A stretch of DNA of 13,968 nt from Endomicrobiia bacterium (lineage in GTDB: Bacteria; Elusimicrobiota; Endomicrobiia; Endomicrobiales; Endomicrobiaceae), in assembly GCA_025998475.1 (NCBI GenBank), contig BNVZ01000019.1:1-13968 (forward strand). Reading direction: 5' to 3'. A program made the position numbers and the translations under genes. The notes below the pieces were generated by a model, which saw only the letters and a list, made by a program, of their open reading frames with translations, was not told where the DNA came from and did no database searches. Positions within the stretch are counted from its first letter, which is position 1. Each line of letters begins with the position of its first letter. This document shows, in pieces, positions 6,295-12,509 of the stretch.

Positions 6295-6885
6295 ATGAAC
6301 AGGAACATTGAAGTACACATATTTGACTACCTATCTAAGCATCTAAGCCCTAAAAGATTTGAACACTCTTGCAATGTTGCTATGATTGCGGTAGAACTTG
6401 CTTCAAAAAATAATGTAGACTTATTGAGGGCCCAAATTACGGGACTTTTACATGATTGCGCGAAAGCCATGACAAACGAAGAACTTATTGATTTTTTTAA
6501 AAGACGTAAAACTTTCGAATGGTTTAAAGAGATAGTAAAATTTTCACCGCATTTGCTGCATTCCTTTGCCGGCGAAATTGTTGCAAAGGAAGAATTTAAA
6601 ATAAAAGATAAAGATATTTTAAATACAATAAGAAATCATACTTTGGGCAGAAGAAATATGAGCGTTCTTGAGAAAATAGTTTTTGTCTCAGATTCTGTTT
6701 CTCATGACAGAAAGTGGAAATATGCAAAAAGAATACGAGATTTAGCAAAGAATGATTTAGATAAAGCTTTTTTTGAAATCCTTAAGAAAAAAGTAGAATA
6801 TGTTATTGATAGTGGCAGTTGGTTGTGTCCACAAACTGTAGATACATGGAATTGGTATGTCTCGAATTATAAAAAATATAATTAA
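6295..6885 (+). CDS. yqeK: YqeK-family HD-domain hydrolase (probable diadenosine tetraphosphatase)
   Basis: 196 aa cytoplasmic HD-domain protein. YqeK enzymes hydrolyse diadenosine tetraphosphate symmetrically to ADP and are usually encoded between nadD and rsfS. The metal ligands are in order: RFEHS (His24), LLHDCAK (His53-Asp54), HLLHS (His89), TIRNHTLGRRNMS (His115) and FVSDSVS (Asp133). The family's usual ADYIEPGR after the last Asp reads SDSVSHDRKW, so the region beyond the ligand is diverged. Start ATG 6295 has no Shine-Dalgarno; an upstream five-codon frame (ATG 6281) ends in TGA overlapping it as ATGA. The 3' end overlaps the next gene by 29 bases. rsfS two genes downstream supports the name; nadD is missing from its usual place. 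Confidence 0.88.
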   Translation: MNRNIEVHIFDYLSKHLSPKRFEHSCNVAMIAVELASKNNVDLLRAQITGLLHDCAKAMTNEELIDFFKRRKTFEWFKEIVKFSPHLLHSFAGEIVAKEEFKIKDKDILNTIRNHTLGRRNMSVLEKIVFVSDSVSHDRKWKYAKRIRDLAKNDLDKAFFEILKKKVEYVIDSGSWLCPQTVDTWNWYVSNYKKYN

Positions 6886-7942
6886 AATAACGGTTGTTAT
6901 TTTAGGCATATTTATAATATTATTTTTATGTATTTATTATGTGCATGAAAATGACACTATCGGGAAAGAAATTAAAAATAAGGGCGGTGTTACTTTTTCT
7001 GTTTTATTATACGGTAGTGAGAAATTATTTCCTGGGAGACTTGATGTATATACCGTTTTATATGACAAAGGAACCAACGTATTAAAAGTATTATCTGTAA
7101 ATACTGATGTTGTTGTTTTTAAGAAGAAAGAAAAAGCGATAAGCCTTAAAGTGCAGTTTAATAAAAACGCAAAAAAAGATTTAAACTTTGCTATACAAAA
7201 ATTTTATTTAGATTTACATGAAATTTTAGAAAACACGCATGAAACTAATTTTTATATCAATATGAGCTTTGAAATGCTTAATGCTATAACAGGTAATAAT
7301 AAAGAGCTCCAATCTCTTATTGCAAAAGATAGCTTTGAAAATAAAGATTTGGAGTCTTTAAACCGTTATGAAACAATAGAATGTGTCTTAAATTTGATGC
7401 CGTATAAAATACTAGATATCTATAAAAATCATCATTTTTTAGATACTAATATTTCGAGAATATCATTTATAACTTCCGTTTTGAGATTTAAAACTTTAAA
7501 ATCTATACTTATGTTTTGCGAACTACCAGTAAAGTACACAAAGACGAGGGTTGAGCCTGATAAACAAAACATTAAAGAATTTTTAGATACAATGTACTAT
7601 GTTAATGTAAGTTCACAGACAAAAACAAATGATATATTGGTTGATATCAAAAATGCTTCAAAAAAGCCTCGAATAGCAGAGAAGTTAACATGGGTTTTAA
7701 GAGATAATAAATTTGATGTATTGGATTGGAGTAATTTTTCTACACCTTACGAGAAAACTTTGATAAAAGACTATAAGGGAAAATTCTATCAAGCTTTAAA
7801 GATAGCAAAGATTTTAGAGACCAATAAGGTGATAGTCTCTTATAACAATAAGGCATATGTAGATGTTGATGTATTTCTTGGTAGAGATTGTATAATATAC
7901 GACAATCTTAATAAAAGAGGGGAACATGCCGGCAAAAATTGA
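6857..7942 (+). CDS. Membrane-anchored LytR/LCP-like protein with LytR_C domain, degenerate
   Basis: 361 aa. A single hydrophobic segment (about 8-29) after a basic N-terminus implies an N-in anchor with the rest outside the membrane. Residues 45-90 resemble the start of an LCP (LytR-CpsA-Psr) domain, whose enzymes transfer polymers to peptidoglycan: FSVLLYG, then RLDVYTVLYD in place of RxDT, then LKVLSVNTDVVVF where active enzymes have an (I/L)SIPRDT-type strand. The PRDT arginine is replaced by Asn82, and the middle (100-250) shows no clear LCP signature. Residues about 258-345 fit a LytR_C domain: ILVDIKNASKKPRIAEKLTW, then KFDVLDWSN, ending VDVDVFLGRDC. Very AT-rich even for this window. 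It overlaps yqeK (29 bases) and rsfS (17 bases). Catalysis is doubtful; a binding or structural role is possible. Confidence 0.65.
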   Translation: MSRIIKNIIKITVVILGIFIILFLCIYYVHENDTIGKEIKNKGGVTFSVLLYGSEKLFPGRLDVYTVLYDKGTNVLKVLSVNTDVVVFKKKEKAISLKVQFNKNAKKDLNFAIQKFYLDLHEILENTHETNFYINMSFEMLNAITGNNKELQSLIAKDSFENKDLESLNRYETIECVLNLMPYKILDIYKNHHFLDTNISRISFITSVLRFKTLKSILMFCELPVKYTKTRVEPDKQNIKEFLDTMYYVNVSSQTKTNDILVDIKNASKKPRIAEKLTWVLRDNKFDVLDWSNFSTPYEKTLIKDYKGKFYQALKIAKILETNKVIVSYNNKAYVDVDVFLGRDCIIYDNLNKRGEHAGKN

Positions 7943-8321
7943 TTTTTACGAGTTAGCTCTTAAGGCCGCATGGATAGCTGACGATATGAAAGCGATAGAT
8001 ACTGTTATTTTAAATGTTTGTAATTTAACTACGATTGCAAATTATTTTGTTGTAACCACAGCCCAGTCAACACCGCAGATGAACGCAATATCGGCTGATA
8101 TTAAAAAAACTTTTAAAGAACAAGATGTAAGATCTTTGGGAAGAGACGGCATATCTTCTTCAACTTGGCAGGTTATAGATTACGGTGGTGTTATTGCACA
8201 TATTATGTCTCCTGAAATAAGAGAATTGTACAAACTTGAAAAACTTTGGGATAATGCCGATGTTATTGATATTAAAAATTTAAAACATAAAAAACGTCTG
8301 TGTCAAAATGAACCATATTAA
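7926..8321 (+). CDS. rsfS: RsfS, ribosomal silencing factor
   Basis: 131 aa member of the RsfS/Iojap (DUF143) family, which binds large-subunit protein uL14 and blocks subunit joining when nutrients are short. Family features are visible: DTVILNVCNLTTIANYFVVT (25-44) with the usual SDYFVI-like core, STPQMNAI (48-55), GRDGISSSTWQVIDYGGVIA around residues 77-96 (the ..W.LIDYGDVVVHIF core), and ELYKLEKLWDNADVI near 104-118. The C-terminal tail is basic and unremarkable. Strong AGAGGGG just upstream of ATG 7926 lies inside the LCP-like gene, which it overlaps by 17 bases. The yqeK-rsfS linkage is widespread in bacteria. Functional by all visible criteria. Confidence 0.93.
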   Translation: MPAKIDFYELALKAAWIADDMKAIDTVILNVCNLTTIANYFVVTTAQSTPQMNAISADIKKTFKEQDVRSLGRDGISSSTWQVIDYGGVIAHIMSPEIRELYKLEKLWDNADVIDIKNLKHKKRLCQNEPY

Positions 8322-8498
8322 TCAACAAAACAGACTAAATTTACTAAAATGGACGTGGTTATGGCTCAAAAAGAGCGTGCTGCATCTATTTTTGAGCTAA
8401 CGTAAGGCGTATTGTCAATAAAGTTGAATGTCTAAATTATCCTGCATATCAAAGGAGGTCTTTAGTTCTGCTGCTTAGCTGCTTGAATTTACACTATT
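8322..8498. other. Intergenic region with hairpin and orphan Shine-Dalgarno
   Basis: 177 bases between rsfS and thiE. GCTCAAAAA (8364-8372) and TTTTTGAGC (8389-8397) form a perfect nine-pair stem with a 16-base loop and no following T-run. AAAGGAGGTC (8451-8460) is a near-ideal Shine-Dalgarno but has no ATG, GTG or TTG within usable distance. No TPP riboswitch sequence (CUGAGA plus the ACCUGA box) is visible before thiE. A 30-codon frame (8308-8400) crosses into the region from the end of rsfS. Confidence 0.6.
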
Positions 8499-9134
8499 AT
8501 GAAAAAACAAATGCCTAGAGGTTTATATGCAATTACTGCCGAAAATTTTTCAAACGGCAGAGATAACATTACGGTTGCCAAACAAATGCTTGATGCAGGT
8601 ATAAAAATCCTGCAATACCGCGATAAGCATAAAGCAAAAATTGAAAGATTTAAACAATGTGAGGTTATACGCAAACTAACTTTAGATTACAGCTGTTTTT
8701 TTATAGTAAACGACGATGTCGACATAGCGTTGGCTGTTTGCAGTGACGGCATTCATATAGGTCAAGACGATTTGCCCCTTATAAAAGTAAGAGAACTGGC
8801 AGGAGACGACATTACCATAGGAGTATCTACTAATTTGCCAAAACAAGCTTTACTTGCCGTAGAACAAGGCGCTGATTATGTAGGTGTAGGTCCTATATAT
8901 AAAACTTTCACAAAAGATGATGCTGCGGATCCTGTAGGATTAGATTATTTAGATTTTTGCGTAAAGAATATAGCAATTCCTAAAGTTGCTATCGGAGGAA
9001 TTAAACTTTCAAATTTGCTTGAAGTCTATAAATATAAACCTGACAATATTTGTATGATAACAGAAATAACATCATCGCAAGATATATACATTACTGTAAA
9101 AAAAATACAAGAGGTAGTAAATGCTTACTGTTAA
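8499..9134 (+). CDS. thiE: ThiE, thiamine-phosphate synthase
   Basis: Joins HMP pyrophosphate and thiazole phosphate to make thiamine monophosphate in the cytoplasm; a TIM-barrel protein of 211 aa, the normal length. Active-site motifs are complete: QYRDK (39-43), FIVNDDVDIA (68-77), GIHIGQDDLP (84-93), GVSTN (108-112), YVGVGPIYKTFTKDDA (127-142) and the phosphate-binding VAIGGI (163-168). An in-frame TGA lies shortly upstream, so ATG 8499 is the furthest possible ATG, yet no Shine-Dalgarno precedes it; the strong AAAGGAGG is 40 bases away. ATG 8511 is an alternative start. It overlaps the broken thiS frame by 14 bases. With thiS broken, the cell may depend on salvage of the thiazole, and perhaps HMP, moiety. 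Confidence 0.93.
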   Translation: MKKQMPRGLYAITAENFSNGRDNITVAKQMLDAGIKILQYRDKHKAKIERFKQCEVIRKLTLDYSCFFIVNDDVDIALAVCSDGIHIGQDDLPLIKVRELAGDDITIGVSTNLPKQALLAVEQGADYVGVGPIYKTFTKDDAADPVGLDYLDFCVKNIAIPKVAIGGIKLSNLLEVYKYKPDNICMITEITSSQDIYITVKKIQEVVNAYC

Positions 9135-9222
9135 AGTAAATGGGCAAAGTAAAGGTAAGTTTACATTGTATCTCATATCCGATTACAAAACAGTTTGGGA
9201 GGGGGGGGATTATCTCTCGTAG
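9121..9222 (+). pseudogene. thiS: Probable thiS remnant (sulfur-carrier protein) with internal deletion
   Basis: A 33-codon frame starts at ATG 9121 inside the end of thiE, with AGAGGTAG as binding site. It begins MLTVKVNGQS, like the first beta-strand of ThiS (M-K-I-x-VNGE). It ends SDYKTVWEGGDYLS, which resembles the C-terminal SExxxTxLxxGDxxxI of ThiS, then stops at TAG 9220-9222. The roughly 25-30 residues expected between these parts are missing, as is the obligatory C-terminal Gly-Gly that is thiocarboxylated. A run of eight G (9201-9208) lies just before the stop, but neither other frame restores a Gly-Gly end. Position right after thiE supports the call. A chance frame cannot be excluded from so few residues. 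Confidence 0.5.
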
Positions 9223-9293
9223 TAAAATTACTTTTTATGCGTTTGTTGTGTGAGTTAGCTATAACAAAAAAATAAAAACAAAGGTGTAAAAAC

Positions 9294-10976
9294 ATGACAC
9301 GAAAATCATTTAATGCTTCAGAAATTCAAATTGAGAGAACAAGATTTAAACCCGTACTTCCTAGTATATTAAGAAATGGTGTGACTTCTGTAAAACCAGC
9401 CAAAGGAAAACTAACACAGTCCGTAGCAGATCAAGATAAAGTTAGGGGATTTTTTAAAAATACTTACGGGTTGCCTATAGTTACATTTGAGAAGGGATCA
9501 AATATTGTCGTTAAAAAGAAAGTTATGAAAGTTGCAGTAGTCTTCTCGGGAGGTCAAGCTCCAGGAGGACATAACGTCGTCGCAGGGCTTTATGATGGGT
9601 TAAAAAAAGCAAATAAAAAGAATACCCTAATAGGTTATATTGGTGGTTTGTCAGGAATATTAAAAAACAGGTACAAAGAAATTTCTGAAAAAGTTCTTGA
9701 TGAGTATAGAAATACCGGAGGATTTGACTATATACAGTCCGACAGAACAAAAATTGAGACTGCGGATCAGTTTTATTTGACAAAAAAAAATCTTGGAATA
9801 TGCAATGTTGACGCATTGGTCGTTGTTGGCGGTGATGATTCTAATACAAATGCGGCAGTGATTGCAGAATACCTCAAACAGGAGAATATAGATAAGTGTG
9901 TTATTGGTATTCCAAAAACTATTGACGGCGATTTAAAAAATAAATATATAGAAGTTTCGTTTGGTTTTGATACGGCGACAAAAATTTACTCTGAACTTGT
10001 TGGTAATATCTGCAGGGATGCAAATTCATCGCGTAAGCTTTGGCATTTTGTCCGTCTTATGGGCAGAAGCGCTTCGCATATTACGTTGGAAGTTGGCTTT
10101 AAAACTCAGCCTAACATTGTTTTGATTGGTGAAGAGATTTTGGCAAAAAATATGACTCTTGCCAAAGTTGTTGAAAGTATAGTTGATGTTATAATAAAGC
10201 GTTCGCAAGCAGGAAAAAATTTTGGTATTGTTTTAGTGCCTGAAGGCATTATAGAATTTATACCTGAAATAAAAGAACTTATTTTAGCTTTAAATGATAT
10301 TTTAGTTGAAAATAAAGATGCACTTTCAAAGATCTCTTCAGTTGAAGAGAGAAAAAATTTCGTATGTGGCAAACTTTCTAAAGAGCTCTCGTCATTGATG
10401 GCTAATTTACCTGTGGAGATTGCTTTACAACTTATATCGGACAGAGATCCACACGGCAATGTCGCAGTATCGTTAATTGAGACAGAAAAACTTTTAATTG
10501 AAATGATTCGCAGGAGACTTGTGGAGCTTAAAAAAGAAGATAAATATAGTGGTAAATTTTCGTCTATTACGCATTTTTTCGGGTACGAAGGGCGTTGCGG
10601 CATTCCATCGAATTTTGATGCTAATTACACCTATGTTTTAGGCTATAATGCCGCTTTGCTCATCCTCAATGGTTTTACGGGTTATATGTCGTATGTAAGA
10701 AATCTTGCAAAGTCTCCAAATCAATGGGAGTGTGGCGGAATTCCTCTTACAATGATGATAGGTATAGAAAAGAGATGCGGTAAAGAAAAACCTGTTATAC
10801 GAAAGACATTAATCGATTTAAATGGCAAACTATTTAAAGAATTTGTTAAACAAAGGGATAAATGGACTATAAACGAAAATTATGTCTTTCCAGGTCCTAT
10901 ACAATATTTTGGACCGGCGCATATAACAGAAATGATCACTAAAACACTAAAGTATGAACATTCAAAAAATAAATAA
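9294..10976 (+). CDS. pfp: Pyrophosphate-fructose 6-phosphate 1-phosphotransferase (long clade)
   Basis: Phosphorylates fructose 6-phosphate with pyrophosphate, reversibly, so it serves glycolysis and gluconeogenesis while saving ATP. At 560 aa it matches the long, plant-beta-like clade. The N-terminal 75 residues precede the first Rossmann strand VAVVFSGGQAPGGHN (80-94). Specificity residues are of the PPi type: GGDDSN (179-184) with Asp182 where ATP enzymes have Gly, and PKTIDGDL (207-214) with Lys208 and catalytic Asp211. MGRSASH (256-262) and LVPEGI follow as expected. AAAGGTG (9280-9286) precedes the ATG at 9294. It is separated from thiE by about 160 bases and has a 209-base gap after it, so it is probably a single-gene unit. 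I found no convincing promoter hexamers. Confidence 0.95.
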   Translation: MTRKSFNASEIQIERTRFKPVLPSILRNGVTSVKPAKGKLTQSVADQDKVRGFFKNTYGLPIVTFEKGSNIVVKKKVMKVAVVFSGGQAPGGHNVVAGLYDGLKKANKKNTLIGYIGGLSGILKNRYKEISEKVLDEYRNTGGFDYIQSDRTKIETADQFYLTKKNLGICNVDALVVVGGDDSNTNAAVIAEYLKQENIDKCVIGIPKTIDGDLKNKYIEVSFGFDTATKIYSELVGNICRDANSSRKLWHFVRLMGRSASHITLEVGFKTQPNIVLIGEEILAKNMTLAKVVESIVDVIIKRSQAGKNFGIVLVPEGIIEFIPEIKELILALNDILVENKDALSKISSVEERKNFVCGKLSKELSSLMANLPVEIALQLISDRDPHGNVAVSLIETEKLLIEMIRRRLVELKKEDKYSGKFSSITHFFGYEGRCGIPSNFDANYTYVLGYNAALLILNGFTGYMSYVRNLAKSPNQWECGGIPLTMMIGIEKRCGKEKPVIRKTLIDLNGKLFKEFVKQRDKWTINENYVFPGPIQYFGPAHITEMITKTLKYEHSKNK

Positions 10977-11185
10977 GAATATAGCTATGGATCGTCAAAC
11001 TAACTCGCGTAAAGTTGTCCTTTGGCATGTTTAGTTTTACCGAGACATTTTAACCATCGAATATGCTATATTACCAGCGTTAACAAAAAATAGTTTAACT
11101 TATTGTCTGCTAAATCACGAGGACTCCACATAGACATACAAAGAAGAGATTTAGCTAACATAATTTTATATCAAGGAGAAAAAGG

Positions 11186-12163
11186 ATGATAAGAGTAAAG
11201 TTTCTAGGCAAGCACAAAAGAGTAAGGAATATGCTAGTAATACTAGCAATGTTTGTATGCACAAACATTTGTTTGGGTGTATCTGATATCAAAGGAGAAA
11301 GTGTATCCCAAAATGGTAAAAAAACAATTGATCAACTCAAAAAAAAAGCAGAACAAGGGGATGCCGAGGCTCAATTTAACTTAGGTGTGATGTATGCCAA
11401 AGGAGAAGGAGTAAAACAAGATTACAAAGAAGCATTTAACTGGTTTAAAAAAGCAGCAGAACAAGGAAATGCCGAGGCTCAAAATAACTTGGGTGTGATG
11501 TATTACAACGCAAAAGGAGTAGAACAAAATTGCAAAGAAGCATTTTACTGGTTTAAAAAGTCAGCAGAACAAGGAAATGCCAAGGCTCAATACAACTTGG
11601 GTGAGATATATCACGAAGGTAAAGGAGTAAAACAAGATTACAAAGAAGCAATTAACTGGTTTAAAAAGTCAGCAGAGCAAGGATTTGCCAAGGCTCAATA
11701 TAACTTGGGTGTGATGTATCGCGATGGAGAAGGAGTAAAACAAGATTACAAAGAAGCAATTAACTGGTTTAAAAAGTCAGCAGAGCAAGGAGTTGCCAAG
11801 GCTCAATATAACTTGGGTGTGATGTATTGCGACGGAGAAGGAGTAAAACAAGATTACAAAGAAGCAAATAACTGGTATAAAAAGTCAGCAGAACAAGGAG
11901 ATGCTCCGGCTCAATATAACTTGGGTGTGATGTATTGCGACGGAGAAGGAGTAAAACAAGATTACAAAGAAGCAATTAACTGGTTTAAAAAGTCAGCAGA
12001 GCAAGGATTTGCCAAGGCTCAATATAACTTGGGTGTGATGTATCTCAAAGGATTAGGAGTAAAACAAGATTACAAAGAAGCAAATAACTGGTTTAAAAAG
12101 TCAGCAGAACAAGGGCATTCTGGTGCCAAAACAGCATTGACAAAAATTCTTGAAGGCAAGTAG
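11186..12163 (+). CDS. Secreted Sel1-repeat protein
   Basis: 325 aa. A basic N-terminus followed by a hydrophobic stretch (about 16-31) looks like a signal peptide without a lipobox, so the product is probably exported. From residue 55 there are seven complete 36-residue Sel1-like repeats and one partial repeat (consensus AEQGxAxAQYNLGVMYxxGx, then GVKQDYKEAxNWFKKS). Each repeat is an antiparallel helix pair; the array forms a superhelical protein-binding scaffold. Sel1 proteins of host-associated bacteria often act at the envelope or on host partners, but the ligand here is unknown. AAGGAG (11173-11178) precedes ATG 11186 by seven bases. It stands alone between pfp and gatB with its own gaps. 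No enzymatic domain is present. Confidence 0.9.
   Translation: MIRVKFLGKHKRVRNMLVILAMFVCTNICLGVSDIKGESVSQNGKKTIDQLKKKAEQGDAEAQFNLGVMYAKGEGVKQDYKEAFNWFKKAAEQGNAEAQNNLGVMYYNAKGVEQNCKEAFYWFKKSAEQGNAKAQYNLGEIYHEGKGVKQDYKEAINWFKKSAEQGFAKAQYNLGVMYRDGEGVKQDYKEAINWFKKSAEQGVAKAQYNLGVMYCDGEGVKQDYKEANNWYKKSAEQGDAPAQYNLGVMYCDGEGVKQDYKEAINWFKKSAEQGFAKAQYNLGVMYLKGLGVKQDYKEANNWFKKSAEQGHSGAKTALTKILEGK
11348..12163 (+). repeat. 108-base tandem repeat array (Sel1 repeats)
   Basis: Seven full units start at 11348, 11456, 11564, 11672, 11780, 11888 and 11996, plus a partial unit from 12104. The repeats are nearly identical at DNA level, including synonymous sites, from the third unit on. The 99 bases at 11622-11720 recur without a change at 11946-12044, exactly three units later. 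This points to recent unit duplication or gene conversion. The first two units are more diverged. Confidence 0.95.
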
Positions 12164-12509
12164 GTCCACTGTTTTGTGGTATTGGTCTCTAGTTGGTTGC
12201 GGCGTTAAAAATTTCTGATGTTTCCATGTGATAATTTCTGATTTCTTACATTTTGACACATTTTACGACTTTTTTGATAAGTAAGGATTTTTAATGTTTT
12301 CAACACCAAAATCAGAACAATGTCCCGGCTACACTGTCCACTCCTTTCAAGGAAAGGGGAATAAAAGTAAAAAAACAATTGCAGTAATTCCACTTTTTCT
12401 AAAAAAGTGGTGGCAGACATAAGCAGCCTAATGGGGGAGGACTCTTCTTTTTTGTTACGATGCAACTTAAGTGATTTGACCATGGTTGCTATTTGAACGA
12501 GGTAAATCT
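12164..12509. other. 346-base intergenic region with hairpins, no supported gene
   Basis: Between the Sel1 gene and gatB. It contains a direct repeat AATTTCTGAT (12210-12219 and 12233-12242). CCACTTTTT/AAAAAGTGG (12390-12398/12402-12410) is a nine-pair stem with a 3-base loop, followed by GGTGGCAGAC-like sequence. CCTTTCAAGGAAAGG lies near 12345-12360, and CCACTG-TTTT-GTGG just after the Sel1 stop. No strong promoter or terminator is evident. A 92-codon minus-strand frame here is not supported as a gene. The gatB binding site GAGGT lies at 12498-12502. Confidence 0.55.
12390..12410. repeat. Strong hairpin, possibly part of a dispersed intergenic repeat
   Basis: Nine perfect pairs around a CTA loop, with A/T tracts at the tip. 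In either direction it lacks a following T-run. The adjoining GGTGGCAGAC and the GGGGGAGGA further right recall dispersed repeats of the form CCCCTTTTT-loop-AAAAAGGGG-TGGCAGAC that I know from other low-G+C genomes; that link is from memory and not tested here. Confidence 0.45.

Noticed and set aside
8322-8498. TPP riboswitch before thiE
   Set aside because: Neither the CUGAGA nor the ACCUGA/GGAUAAUGC boxes can be found.
11769-11975. 68-codon minus-strand frame inside the Sel1 gene
   Set aside because: Antisense shadow of the repeats; the protein itself repeats because the DNA does.
11348-12163. Regular 108-base repeats as a CRISPR-like array
   Set aside because: The repeats are contiguous, in frame and coding for Sel1 units; there are no variable spacers.
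12205-12483. 92-codon minus-strand frame between the Sel1 gene and gatB
   Set aside because: It runs through hairpins and repeat-like DNA, has no convincing domain or binding site, and its composition is that of translated non-coding sequence.
12486-12509. TTG start eight codons upstream for gatB (492 aa)
   Set aside because: No binding site before it; GAGGT fits ATG 12510, and family members begin close to the ETAVGLEVH motif.
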